Positions 30,311 to 40,174 of a DNA stretch of 64,000 bases are shown here, in pieces (position 1 is the stretch's first letter; each line of letters begins with the position of its first letter). A program made the translations under genes and the position numbers. The stretch is from Pseudophaeobacter sp. Its GTDB lineage: Bacteria; Pseudomonadota; Alphaproteobacteria; Rhodobacterales; Rhodobacteraceae. The stretch lies in the NCBI GenBank assembly GCA_027019165.1, contig JALUXC010000024.1, positions 62,001-126,000 of the forward strand. Direction: 5' to 3'. Below the pieces are notes generated by a model, which saw nothing but the letters and a program-made list of their open reading frames with translations, did no database searches and was not told the origin of the DNA.

Positions 30311-32134
30311 ATGCCCCTTTCACCCGACGGTCTGATCCAGTTCCTGAAGACGGTGCACCCCTATGACAGCCTCGATGTGGCGCGCCTTGGTACGCTGGCG
30401 CCCAGGTTCGAGGTGATCCGCGCCGCACCGGGAGACGAGATCTACGCCCTCGGCAGTACCATGCAGGGGCTCTACCTGGTTCATAGCGGCGAAGTCGAAG
30501 TCTTTGACGAGAACGGTATGACCGTCTCGATCCTGGGTCCGCGAAATTCCTTTGGTGAGCGGGGCCTTACCCGTGACGGCATCGCGGTTACCACGGCCCG
30601 CGCCAATGACGAATGCGCCCTGCTGCTGCTACCGCGCGCAGATTTTGACGCATTGATGCAGGCCGAACCAAAGGTCGCGCGTTTCTTTGACCGTCGCCGC
30701 CCCGGCGGCTCCACCCGGAACAGCCTTGCCACCCGCCGGGTTGGGGATTTCATGGCCCAGTCCCCGGTAACCTGCTCCAGTGGCCTCACCTGCCAGGGGG
30801 CAGCGCAACTGATGCGGGAGCATCATATTTCCTCGGTCTGCGTTACCTCTGGCGATGTGCTGGAAGGCATCCTCACCAACCGCGACCTCACGGAAAAGGT
30901 GCTGGCCGAAGGGCTGCCGATCTCCACCCCCGTTGCGCAGATCATGACCCGTGATCCTTTGACACTGCCCTCCTCTGCAATTGCCTCGGATGTTCTCCAC
31001 GCGATGATGGAGCACCGGATCGGCCATGTGCCGGTGGTGGATTCCGGGCGGCTTTCGGGCATCGTGACGCAAACCGACCTCACCCGCCTGCAGGCGATGA
31101 GCTCGGCCGAGATGATTGCCGAGATTGCCCGCGCAACCGATGCCGAAGCGATGGCCCGCGTCACCGCCCGCATTCCCGCACTTCTGTTGCAGCTGGTGGC
31201 AGGCGGCAACCGGCACGAGGTGGTGACCCGCCTGATCACCGATATCGCCGATGCCGCCACCCGGCGCCTGCTGACGCTGGCCGAAGAGCGCCTTGGCCCG
31301 CCGCCGGTCCCCTACCTGTGGCTTGCTTGCGGTTCGCAAGGGCGGCAGGAGCAGACAGGCGTCTCGGATCAAGACAACTGCCTGATGATCGCCGATGAGG
31401 TTCAGGAAACTGACGCCCCCTATTTCGAAGCCCTCGCCCAGTTTGTCTGCGACGGGCTCAACACCTGTGGCTATGTCTATTGCCCCGGCGACATGATGGC
31501 GAGCAATCCGCGCTGGCGCCAGCCCATGCGCGTCTGGCGGCAGTATTTCGCGGGCTGGATCAAGACACCCGATCCCATGGCGCAGATGCTGGCCTCGGTG
31601 ATGTTCGACCTGCGTCCCATCGGCGGCACCACAGCCTTGTTCACCGGGCTTCAGGAAGAGGTGCTGGAGGCCGCCAGCGCCAATTCGATCTTTGTCGCCC
31701 ATATGATTTCGAATTCGCTGAAACACACCCCGCCACTGGGGCTCCTGCGCGGTATTGCAACCATCCGATCAGGCGAGCATCGCAACACGCTGGATCTGAA
31801 ACACAACGGCGTGGTGCCGGTGGTGGATCTGGGACGGATCTATGCGCTGCAGGCGCGGCTTGCCCCATGTAACACCCGCGCCCGGCTAGAGGCCGCGGCA
31901 GAGACATCCGTGCTCAGCCCTTCGGGTGCGCGGGATCTGATGGATGCCTATGATCTGATCGCCCAGACCCGCCTTCAACATCAGGCCGACCAGATTCGCA
32001 AAGGCGCGGCACCGGACAATTTCCTTGCGCCTTCTGATCTATCCGACTTTGAGCGAAGTCATCTGCGCGATGCCTTTGTTGTGGTAAAAACAATGCAATC
32101 GGCGCTAGGTCATGGAAAAGGAATGCTGGGCTAA
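30311..32134 (+). CDS. cNMP-binding/CBS-pair/DUF294 putative nucleotidyltransferase
   Basis: cNMP-like N-term, two CBS motifs (LEGILTNRDLTEKVLAEG; SGIVTQTDLTRLQ), GlnD-type NTase motif ACGSQGRQEQTGVSDQDNCLMIAD. Confidence 0.9.
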   Translation: MPLSPDGLIQFLKTVHPYDSLDVARLGTLAPRFEVIRAAPGDEIYALGSTMQGLYLVHSGEVEVFDENGMTVSILGPRNSFGERGLTRDGIAVTTARANDECALLLLPRADFDALMQAEPKVARFFDRRRPGGSTRNSLATRRVGDFMAQSPVTCSSGLTCQGAAQLMREHHISSVCVTSGDVLEGILTNRDLTEKVLAEGLPISTPVAQIMTRDPLTLPSSAIASDVLHAMMEHRIGHVPVVDSGRLSGIVTQTDLTRLQAMSSAEMIAEIARATDAEAMARVTARIPALLLQLVAGGNRHEVVTRLITDIADAATRRLLTLAEERLGPPPVPYLWLACGSQGRQEQTGVSDQDNCLMIADEVQETDAPYFEALAQFVCDGLNTCGYVYCPGDMMASNPRWRQPMRVWRQYFAGWIKTPDPMAQMLASVMFDLRPIGGTTALFTGLQEEVLEAASANSIFVAHMISNSLKHTPPLGLLRGIATIRSGEHRNTLDLKHNGVVPVVDLGRIYALQARLAPCNTRARLEAAAETSVLSPSGARDLMDAYDLIAQTRLQHQADQIRKGAAPDNFLAPSDLSDFERSHLRDAFVVVKTMQSALGHGKGMLG

Positions 32135-32162
32135 GCTCTTGGTACGATAAAAGGATCACGAG

Positions 32163-32681
32163 ATGTTTCTGGAACTGATCGCCACCATATTTGCAGGCTT
32201 TGCCGTGGCGGGCGTTGTGATGCTGGTCGGCCTTGCCAGCGGCGGGCGGCTGCCGAAATGGCTGGCGCCGGTGGCAGCCGGTCTTGCCATGATCGGCGTC
32301 ACCATTGCCTCGGAATACGGCTGGTACGAACGCACCCGCGCCGCGTTGCCGGATGGTGTCGTGGTGGCAGAAACAAGCCGGAACAAAAGCCTCTATCGCC
32401 CCTGGACCTATGCGGTGCCTTTTGTCGAACGCTTTGCAGCCATTGATACCGGGAGCGCAAAGACCCATCCTGACCTGCCCGGCCACTACCTGACAGAGGT
32501 CTATTTCTTTGGCCGCTGGGCGCCGGTCAGCAGCCTTGCCGTGCGTTTTGATTGTGCAAGATGGCGGCGCGCCGTTGTTGACAGCGACGCAGGGATGGTA
32601 GCGGGGGATGACAGCGCACTTGATTGGGTCTCCCCCCCCAAAGATGACGGCCTGCTGGGCACCTTCTGCGGAGCGCTCTGA
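32163..32681 (+). CDS. Hypothetical membrane-anchored protein
   Basis: ORF tightly packed between DUF294 and exonuclease genes; two N-terminal hydrophobic segments. Confidence 0.75.
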   Translation: MFLELIATIFAGFAVAGVVMLVGLASGGRLPKWLAPVAAGLAMIGVTIASEYGWYERTRAALPDGVVVAETSRNKSLYRPWTYAVPFVERFAAIDTGSAKTHPDLPGHYLTEVYFFGRWAPVSSLAVRFDCARWRRAVVDSDAGMVAGDDSALDWVSPPKDDGLLGTFCGAL

Positions 32682-34102
32682 TGCCGAAACATCTTAGCCT
32701 TCGCCTGCGGATCTTTCTGTTCTTTTGCCTGATCGCAGTCGCCTCTATCGGCATTGTCGGTGCGGCGCTGTGGATCGGATATGCGCGGAGCAATGATCCG
32801 ACCCTGCTGGATGGGTTTGTCTTTGCAGGGACGCTCAGCCTTTTTGGCATCTTTGGCATCACCGCCGGGATCTGGCTTCTGTTCGATGAAAACGTCGCAA
32901 AGCCGATCGAGCGGCTGGCTGCAGGTCTGCGCGCCCGCGCCCATGGCGGGGTGACCTCGGATCTTGACCAGCAGGCCGCGCGCTATCTTGGCGATCTGGC
33001 CCCGGCCGCCTCCAGCCTTGTGGGGAAGCTCGGAGAGGCAAACCTGAGTACCGCCGAGGCTATCGCCCGCGAAACGGCCCGTCTTGAGGCAGAAAAAGCG
33101 CGTCTGACCACCCTTCTGTCCGAGGTGCCGGTCGCCACCGTCATGGTCGGCCCCGATCACCGGATCGTTCTGTACGATGCGCAGGCCGCAGCGGTCCTGT
33201 CTCAGATCGCGCCCGCGCGCCTTGGTGCTGATCTTGGCGATTACCTAGAGGCGCAAGCGCTGGGGAGTGCCCATGGGAAAATGATCCGCTCCGGGAAGGA
33301 AGTCAGCGCTCGCATCGCCGGAAGCGACGGGCGGCAAACCTACGGGCTGCGCCTCAAGCCGCTTGGCAATGCGCCTGGTTATGTGGTGATCTTTGACAGC
33401 GCTGAGGCGGATATCTCGCCCGAGGCGGCGCGCCCTTTGGTCTATGATTTTGGCCTCCTAAACCCTGTCGCCCGCCAGATCGAGGACCGGTGCCTGTCCG
33501 ATCTGACCTTTGCCGTCTTTGACACAGAAACCACAGGGCTTTTGCCGCACAAGGATCACGTGGTGCAGCTGGGCGCGCTGCGCGTTCTGCGGGGCCGGAT
33601 CGTCGAGGGTGAGGCGCTGAATGTCATTGTCGATCCCGGCGTACCGATCCCGGCTGCATCAACCAAGGTGCATGGGATCACCGATACCATGGTGCAAGGG
33701 GCACCCGACATCGCAGAAGTGTCGCGGAGCTTTCACCATTTTTGCAGGGATGCAGTGATCGTCGCCCATAACGCGCCCTTCGACATGGCCTTTTTGCGCC
33801 GCGAGGCAAAACGGCTGGACCTCACCTGGGACCACCCAGTGCTGGACACTGTGCTTTTGAGCGCGGTTCTGTTCGGCGCCTCGGTGCCCCATACGCTGGA
33901 TGCGCTGTGCGAGCGGCTTGATGTGACCATCCCCACCGCGCTGCGCCACACCGCCCTGGGCGATGCCCGCGCCACAGCAGAGGTTCTGTGCAAGATGCTG
34001 CCCATGCTGGAGGCGCGCGGTTTCAAGTCCCTGGCCGAGGTCATAGACCAAACCCGTTCCCATGGTCGGCTGTTGGAAGATCTGAACCCGGTGGACAAAT
34101 AA
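32681..34102 (+). CDS. Membrane-anchored HAMP/PAS-like sensor fused to a DnaQ-like DEDDh 3'-5' exonuclease
   Basis: Two N-terminal TM segments, linker with PAS-like ARLTTLLSEVPVATVMVGPDHRIVLYDAQAAAVL, then FAVFDTETTGL, VAHNAPFDMAFL, RHTALGDARATAEV. Confidence 0.88.
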   Translation: MPKHLSLRLRIFLFFCLIAVASIGIVGAALWIGYARSNDPTLLDGFVFAGTLSLFGIFGITAGIWLLFDENVAKPIERLAAGLRARAHGGVTSDLDQQAARYLGDLAPAASSLVGKLGEANLSTAEAIARETARLEAEKARLTTLLSEVPVATVMVGPDHRIVLYDAQAAAVLSQIAPARLGADLGDYLEAQALGSAHGKMIRSGKEVSARIAGSDGRQTYGLRLKPLGNAPGYVVIFDSAEADISPEAARPLVYDFGLLNPVARQIEDRCLSDLTFAVFDTETTGLLPHKDHVVQLGALRVLRGRIVEGEALNVIVDPGVPIPAASTKVHGITDTMVQGAPDIAEVSRSFHHFCRDAVIVAHNAPFDMAFLRREAKRLDLTWDHPVLDTVLLSAVLFGASVPHTLDALCERLDVTIPTALRHTALGDARATAEVLCKMLPMLEARGFKSLAEVIDQTRSHGRLLEDLNPVDK

Positions 34103-34163
34103 ACTGGCCCGTGGCAGGTCGGGGCCTAGATCTGACGAACCACTCAGACAAAGGGCCCGCAGC

Positions 34164-34664
34164 ATGCCAGAGACCACCTTGACCCCGGGACCCGAAACGC
34201 AGCGGGCCTTTCGCGATGCCTTGGGCTGTTTCGCAACCGGCGTCACCGTGATCACCACTCAGACTGACAATGGGCCGCTGGCCTTTACCGCCAACAGCTT
34301 CTCCTCCGTCTCGATGGATCCGCCTTTGTTGATGTGGTGCCCGGCGCGGGCCTCGCTGCGCCATGATGCCTTTGTGTCGGCAGAACGCTATTCCATCCAC
34401 GTCATGGGCGAGGACCAGCTGGAACTGGCCATCCACTTTGCTCGCAGCGGCGATGATTTCGACGCCGTCTCATGGCAACCCGGCGCAGGTGATATCCCGC
34501 ATCTGGAGGGTGTGCTGGCCCGGTTTGACTGCAAGGCCCATGCCACGCATCCAGCCGGAGATCACACGATCATCCTTGGCGAAGTGCAACGTTTTGCCAC
34601 CCGCCCCGGCAAGGGGCTGATCTTCAAACAGGGGATGTACGGCGGTTTTCTGAAGCAGCCCTGA
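34164..34664 (+). CDS. Flavin reductase family protein
   Basis: FRDALGCFATGVTVITTQTDNGPLAFTANSFSSVSMDPPLLMWCPARAS. Confidence 0.9.
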   Translation: MPETTLTPGPETQRAFRDALGCFATGVTVITTQTDNGPLAFTANSFSSVSMDPPLLMWCPARASLRHDAFVSAERYSIHVMGEDQLELAIHFARSGDDFDAVSWQPGAGDIPHLEGVLARFDCKAHATHPAGDHTIILGEVQRFATRPGKGLIFKQGMYGGFLKQP

Positions 34665-34686
34665 TCCTGCTTTTGAAAAACAAGAC

Positions 34687-34716
34687 GGCCCGCCCCTGAA
34701 GGAACAGGGACGGGCC
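34687..34716. terminator. Hairpin between convergent genes
   Basis: GGCCCGCCCCTG-aaggaa-CAGGGACGGGCC. Confidence 0.55.
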
Positions 34717-34738
34717 ATAGCGTAGGTTCCCGACTGGC

Positions 34739-35725
34739 TTACTTCAGCGCTGCATCGGTGATGGCGTGGGTCCAGGCGCCTTGCGGGGCCTTGGTGATCA
34801 CCGGCGAAGAGCCGCCTGCCAGCAGGGTGGCAACGGTGCGCTCATAGTCGGCCACATCCAGTGCGCCATTGCTGCCTGCGGTCAGCTTGGCGATCTCACT
34901 CATCATGCGTTTCTGGTGCTCTTCGGTCTGGGCGCCCGAGGCGTCATTGTCCAGAACGATCTCCGCCGCTTCATCCGGGTTGGCTTCGGCGTATTTCCAG
35001 CCCTTCATCGAGGCGCGCACGAAACGCTCCATCTTGTCGGCAAAGGCGGCATCGCTCAGCTTGTCTTCCAGCACGTAGAGACCGTCTTCCAGCGTCGCAA
35101 CGCCCTGGTCTTCATACTTGAAGGTCACCAACTCATCCGCGGCGACGCCCGCATCCAGAACCTGCCAGTATTCGTTGTAGGTCATGGTTGAGATACAGTC
35201 CGCCTGACGCTGCAGCAGCGGATCCACGTTGAAGCCCTGCTTGAGGACCTCGACGCCCATCTCACCTTTGCCTTCGGTGGAAATGCCCAGCTTGCTCATC
35301 CAGCTCATGAAGGGGAATTCATTGCCGAAGAACCACACACCCAGAGTGCGGTCGGCAAGGTCCTTGGGCTCGGCAATGCCGGTGTCTTTCCAGCAGGTCA
35401 GCATCATGCCCGAGGATTTGAACGGCTGTGCGATATTGACCAGCGGCAGGCCTTTTTCACGCGCGGCCAGTGCGGCCGGCATCCACTCGACGGTCACATC
35501 GGCGCCGCCACCTGCGATCACCTGGGTCGGAGCAATGTCAGGGCCACCGGGCAGGATGGTGACGTTCAGATCTTCTTCTTCGTAAAAGCCCTTGTCGAGC
35601 GCCACGTAGTAGCCAGCGAACTGTGCCTGTGTCACCCATTTCAATTGCAGCTTGACGTCGTCTGCTGCCTGAGCGGCTCCGGCGGCACCAAGGGCCAGCG
35701 CGGCGGCTGTCAGAATGTGTTTCAT
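34739..35725 (-). CDS. ABC transporter substrate-binding protein (NMT1/ThiY-like), probably for a pyrimidine
   Basis: Signal peptide; LQLKWVTQAQFAGYYVALDKGFYEEEDLNVTILPGGPDIAP. Confidence 0.88.
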   Translation of the reverse strand: MKHILTAAALALGAAGAAQAADDVKLQLKWVTQAQFAGYYVALDKGFYEEEDLNVTILPGGPDIAPTQVIAGGGADVTVEWMPAALAAREKGLPLVNIAQPFKSSGMMLTCWKDTGIAEPKDLADRTLGVWFFGNEFPFMSWMSKLGISTEGKGEMGVEVLKQGFNVDPLLQRQADCISTMTYNEYWQVLDAGVAADELVTFKYEDQGVATLEDGLYVLEDKLSDAAFADKMERFVRASMKGWKYAEANPDEAAEIVLDNDASGAQTEEHQKRMMSEIAKLTAGSNGALDVADYERTVATLLAGGSSPVITKAPQGAWTHAITDAALK

Positions 35726-35768
35726 TGGTAGGTTCTCCCTGTTGGTTATGGTTGCAGCTTGCGCGAAT

Positions 35769-35784
35769 TTGACCATTTGTTCAA
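35769..35784. promoter_or_regulatory. Candidate RutR-like operator TTGACCA-TT-TGTTCAA
   Basis: One mismatch from TTGACCAnnTGGTCAA, 44 bp upstream of the ABC binding-protein start. Confidence 0.75.
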
Positions 35785-35945
35785 AGTTTTTTTACCAAAT
35801 CAAACCGTGGCATTCTGCCCGGCGCGCAAGGATTAAGCACCGCTCTGCGCCCATGGTATCCGGGAGGATTTTGCCAATCAACCAAGGGCGGAAAGCGGGC
35901 AAAAACCACCACCCCGAGGCGCCCCGGGATGGTGGAAATCTGGCG

Positions 35946-36791
35946 TCATCCCCGCTGCGAAGGATGCCAGAAGGTCAGTGATTTCTCGATCAGAGCGATC
36001 ACGCCATAAAAGGCCGACCCCGCCAATGCCGCGACCAGAATCTCAGCCCAGACCATGTCCAGCGCCAGCTGACCAACGCTGGTCGAGATCCGAAAGCCCA
36101 TGCCCACGGTGGGCGAGCCAAAGAACTCCGCCACGATCGCGCCAACCAGAGCAAGGGTGGTCGAGATCTTGAGGCCATTGAAGATGAACGGCAGGGCCGC
36201 AGGCAGGCGCAGCTTGAAAAAGCTCTGCCAATAGCTGGCTGCATAGGTGCGCATCAGGTCGCGCTGCATGGCCGAGGTCTCGCTGAGGCCGGCAACCGTG
36301 TTCACCAGCATCGGAAAGAACACCATGACCACGACAACGGCCGCCTTGGACTGCCAGTCAAACCCGAACCACATCACCAGAATGGGCGCAGTGCCGACAA
36401 TGGGCAGGGCCGCCACGAAATTGCCCACCGGCAAAAGGCCCCGGCGCAGGAAATCACTGCGGTCCACGGCAACCGCCATGGCCAGCGCCGCCACGCAGCC
36501 CATGATGTAGCCAGACAGCGCGCCCTTGATAAAGGTCTGTGCAAAGTCCTGCCACAGGATTGGCAGCGAGGTGGCAAACCGTTCGGCAATCACCGTGGGT
36601 GCAGGCAGGATCACCATGGAGACCTCAAGCCCCCGCACCAAAAGCTCCCATACAATCAGGATGGTGACGCCAAAGATAAGCGGAACCAGCAGTTTCACGG
36701 CCCGTGTCTTGGCTGCAGGGCTGTTTGCCAGGCGGCTGTTGATCCACCAGCCGCCCAACCAGACCAGAGCGGCAATAGCAACTTCAATCAT
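35946..36791 (-). CDS. ABC transporter permease
   Basis: Multi-TM; VAALPIVGTAPILVMWFGFDWQSKAAVVVVMVFFPMLVNTVAG (EAA-type region). Confidence 0.9.
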   Translation of the reverse strand: MIEVAIAALVWLGGWWINSRLANSPAAKTRAVKLLVPLIFGVTILIVWELLVRGLEVSMVILPAPTVIAERFATSLPILWQDFAQTFIKGALSGYIMGCVAALAMAVAVDRSDFLRRGLLPVGNFVAALPIVGTAPILVMWFGFDWQSKAAVVVVMVFFPMLVNTVAGLSETSAMQRDLMRTYAASYWQSFFKLRLPAALPFIFNGLKISTTLALVGAIVAEFFGSPTVGMGFRISTSVGQLALDMVWAEILVAALAGSAFYGVIALIEKSLTFWHPSQRG

Positions 36792-37705
36792 GCGCTCATC
36801 CCCATGCGTTTGAGAACCAGACGTTCGATGAGGCCGAGCAGCGCCACCAGTAGCGCCGCCAGGATGGCCGCTGCGAACAGAGCCGACCAGATCTGAACCG
36901 TCTGCCCGTAGTAGCTGCCCGCCAGAAGGCGCGCGCCAAGCCCCGCAACCGCGCCGGTTGGCAGCTCACCCACGATGGCCCCCACCAAGGACGCGGCGAT
37001 GCCGATCTTGAGAGAGGCAAAAAGGTAGGGCAGCGAGGACGGCAGCCGCAGCTTCCAGAACCCTTGCGCGGTTGAGGCGTTATAGGTCTTCAAAAGATCC
37101 AGCTGCATGTGGTCCGGGCTGCGCAGCCCTTTCACCATGCCCACAACAACCGGGAAAAAGCTGAGATAGGCCGAGATGATCGCCTTGGGCAGGATCCCCT
37201 GCACCCCGATGGAATACAGCACCACGATGATCATCGGCGCCAGCGCGATGATCGGGATGGTCTGGCTGACGATGGCCCAGGGCATCACCGACATATCCAT
37301 CACCTTGGAATGCACGATCCCCACGGCCAGCAGGATGCCGAGCCCGGTGCCGATGGCAAAACCAAGCAGCGTCGCGGAGAGCGTCACCTGCCCGTGATAG
37401 ATCAGGCTGCGTTTGGAGGTGATCTTCTTCTCTACCGTGGTCTTCCACAGCTCCACCGCGACCTGATGCGGTGCGGGCAGACGCGGGCGATCCTGCGCCC
37501 AAGTGTCGGCGATGGCAAAGGTGTTCGAGGCCACCAGACCAAAGGTTCCCATATCGCGTCGCTCTTTGGCGGTGGCAGGGCTGACTTCGGTCCCTGCCCG
37601 CTCGGCCTGGTCCAGAACGCCCTTGATGTTCATCGGAACGCAGGCGGCATACCAGAAGGCGATGATGGCGGCGACAACGGTAAGAACGGCGAGAATGTTC
37701 TTCAT
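36788..37705 (-). CDS. ABC transporter permease
   Basis: Multi-TM; QTIPIIALAPMIIVVLYSIGVQGILPKAIISAYLSFFPVVVGMVKG. Confidence 0.9.
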   Translation of the reverse strand: MKNILAVLTVVAAIIAFWYAACVPMNIKGVLDQAERAGTEVSPATAKERRDMGTFGLVASNTFAIADTWAQDRPRLPAPHQVAVELWKTTVEKKITSKRSLIYHGQVTLSATLLGFAIGTGLGILLAVGIVHSKVMDMSVMPWAIVSQTIPIIALAPMIIVVLYSIGVQGILPKAIISAYLSFFPVVVGMVKGLRSPDHMQLDLLKTYNASTAQGFWKLRLPSSLPYLFASLKIGIAASLVGAIVGELPTGAVAGLGARLLAGSYYGQTVQIWSALFAAAILAALLVALLGLIERLVLKRMGMSA

Positions 37706-37804
37706 GACATGCCCCTCCCGATCAGACAGCCAAGCGGTGCACCGGGGGTGCACACGGGGTGCACGGATGTCACCCCTCCGGTTTGACAGGTTCTACGGTG
37801 TGGA

Positions 37805-38614
37805 TCAGTCATCGCTATGCCCCGCGCGCAGCCCCTCGCGCACCCGGTGCGCGATGTCGATGAACTCCTGACTGTCGCGGATATCGAGCGGGCGTTCCTT
37901 TGGCAGGGTGCTTTCGATCACATCCGTAATCCGGCCCGGGCGCGGCGACATCACAACGATCTTGGTCGAAAGATACACCGCCTCAGGGATCGAGTGAGTG
38001 ACAAAACCGATGGTCTTGTCAGTACGTGCCCAGAGCTTGAGGAGCTGCTCGTTCAGATGATCGCGCACGATCTCATCCAGCGCCCCAAAGGGTTCATCCA
38101 TCAGCAGGATATCGGCATCGAATGCCAGCGCGCGGGCAATGCTGGCCCGTTGCTGCATACCGCCCGACAGCTGCCAGGGGTACTTGCCGCCAAAACCGGA
38201 AAGCTCAACGAGATCAAGAACCTGCGCGACGCGCTTATCCTGCTCTTCCTTGGAATAGCCCATGATCTCAAGAGGCAGCTTGATGTTCTTGGCAATGGTG
38301 CGCCACGGGTACAGACCCGCCGCCTGAAACACATAGCCATAGGCCCGTTTCTGGCGCGCCTCATCCGGGGTCATGCCGTTCACGGTGATGGAGCCGCTGG
38401 TCGGGTGTTCCAGCGCCGCCATCACCCGCAAAAAGGTCGTCTTGCCGCAGCCCGAGGGGCCGATGAAGCTGACGAAATCGCCCTTGTTGATGGTGAGGTT
38501 CACATCCTTCAGCGCCTGCACCGGACCATCGTTGGTCTCGAACACGAGGTTCAGATCGCGCGCTTCTACGACGGCCTGGGGAGAACTGGCCTGGGGTGTC
38601 GTTTCATTTGTCAT
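37805..38614 (-). CDS. ABC transporter ATP-binding protein
   Basis: GPSGCGKTTFLR Walker A, LSGGMQQRASIARALAFDADILLMDEPFGALDE. Confidence 0.95.
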   Translation of the reverse strand: MTNETTPQASSPQAVVEARDLNLVFETNDGPVQALKDVNLTINKGDFVSFIGPSGCGKTTFLRVMAALEHPTSGSITVNGMTPDEARQKRAYGYVFQAAGLYPWRTIAKNIKLPLEIMGYSKEEQDKRVAQVLDLVELSGFGGKYPWQLSGGMQQRASIARALAFDADILLMDEPFGALDEIVRDHLNEQLLKLWARTDKTIGFVTHSIPEAVYLSTKIVVMSPRPGRITDVIESTLPKERPLDIRDSQEFIDIAHRVREGLRAGHSDD

Positions 38615-38681
38615 GTCATTGCCTTAGTCGGACGAAGGACGGCCCGCCGCATGGGCGGCCCGCCTTCGGATGATCGCCAGA

Positions 38682-40136
38682 TTAAACGCCGGTTGCCGGA
38701 ATGCCGGTCCGCTCAACCGGGCGGGGGGCGGTCAGTTCTTTCCAGGTCGAAAGCGCCTTGTTCACGGTGGTGTTTGCCTCACGCTCGACGAACTTACCAT
38801 GGCCCTCCTGGGTGCGGATCTCACCATCATGCACCGCCACATGGCCGCGTGTCAGGGTAAAGCGCGGCAGGCCTTTGACCTCATGCCCTTCAAAGACGTT
38901 GTAGTCGATGGCGGACTGCTGCGAAGATGCGGAAATGGTCTTGCTCTTTTCAGGATCCCAGACCACGAGGTCGGCATCGGCGCCCACCAGAACCGCACCC
39001 TTTTTCGGATAGCAATTCAGGATCTTGGCGATGTTTGTTGAGGTGACAGCGACGAATTCATTGGGGGTCAGGCGACCCGTTTCCACACCATGAGTCCAGA
39101 GCATCGGCATACGGTCTTCAAGGCCGCCGGTGCCGTTCGGGATCTTGGTGAAATCACCCACGCCATAGCGTTTCTGTTCGGTCGAGAAGGCACAGTGGTC
39201 CGTCGCCACAACCGACAAGGACCCGGACTGCAGACCATTCCACAGGCTGTTTTGGTGCTGCTTGTTGCGGAAAGGCGGCGACATCACCCGGCGCGCAGCA
39301 TGGTCCCAATCCTGATTGAAGTATTCGCTTTCATCTAAGGTAAGGTGCTGGATCAGCGGCTCGCCCCAAACCCGCTTGCCCTGCATGCGGGCACGGCGGA
39401 TCGCCTCGTGGCTTTCCTCACATGACGTATGCACCACATAAAGCGGAACCCCTGCCATATCGGCGATCATGATGGCGCGGTTGGTCGCCTCGCCCTCCAC
39501 CTGCGGCGGGCGGGAATAGGCGTGCGCCTCGGGGCCGGTGTTGCCCTCGGCCAGAAGTTTCGCGCTGAGCTCGGCCACCACATCGCCGTTTTCGGCGTGC
39601 ACCATGGCAATGCCGCCCAGTTCCGCCAGACGCTGGAAGCTCGCGTACAGCTCATCATCGTTGACCATCAAAGCGCCTTTGTAGGCCATGAAGTGCTTGA
39701 ATGTGTTGATGCCGCGGGTTTCGATCACGGTCTTCATATCGTCAAAGACCTGCTCGCCCCACCAGGTGACCGCCATGTGGAAGGAGTAGTCGCAGTTGGC
39801 GCGGGTGGATTTATTGTCCCAGCGTTTCAGCGCGTCCAACAGGCTTTCGCCCGGATTCGGCAGAGCAAAATCGACAACCATAGTGGTGCCGCCGGCAAGG
39901 CCCGCGCGGGTGCCGCTTTCAAAGTCATCAGACGAATAGGTGCCCATGAAAGGCATCTCGAGGTGGGTATGCGGATCGATCCCGCCCGGCATCACGTAGC
40001 AGCCGGTTGCGTCCAGCTCCTCATCCCCTTTGAGGTTCGCGCCGATCTCGGTGATGACGCCGCCTTCGATCAGAACGTCCGCCTTGTAGGTGAGATCAGC
40101 GGTCACGATCGTGCCGTTCCTGATGACTTTACTCAT
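38682..40136 (-). CDS. hydA: Dihydropyrimidinase
   Basis: GGIDPHTHLEMPFMGTYSSDDFESGTRAGLAGGTTMVVDFALP; FKHFMAYKGAL; ATDHCAFSTEQK. Confidence 0.95.
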   Translation of the reverse strand: MSKVIRNGTIVTADLTYKADVLIEGGVITEIGANLKGDEELDATGCYVMPGGIDPHTHLEMPFMGTYSSDDFESGTRAGLAGGTTMVVDFALPNPGESLLDALKRWDNKSTRANCDYSFHMAVTWWGEQVFDDMKTVIETRGINTFKHFMAYKGALMVNDDELYASFQRLAELGGIAMVHAENGDVVAELSAKLLAEGNTGPEAHAYSRPPQVEGEATNRAIMIADMAGVPLYVVHTSCEESHEAIRRARMQGKRVWGEPLIQHLTLDESEYFNQDWDHAARRVMSPPFRNKQHQNSLWNGLQSGSLSVVATDHCAFSTEQKRYGVGDFTKIPNGTGGLEDRMPMLWTHGVETGRLTPNEFVAVTSTNIAKILNCYPKKGAVLVGADADLVVWDPEKSKTISASSQQSAIDYNVFEGHEVKGLPRFTLTRGHVAVHDGEIRTQEGHGKFVEREANTTVNKALSTWKELTAPRPVERTGIPATGV

Positions 40137-40174
40137 GTCTTATAACTCCCTGTTTTCTTTTGTTTCGACCTATC

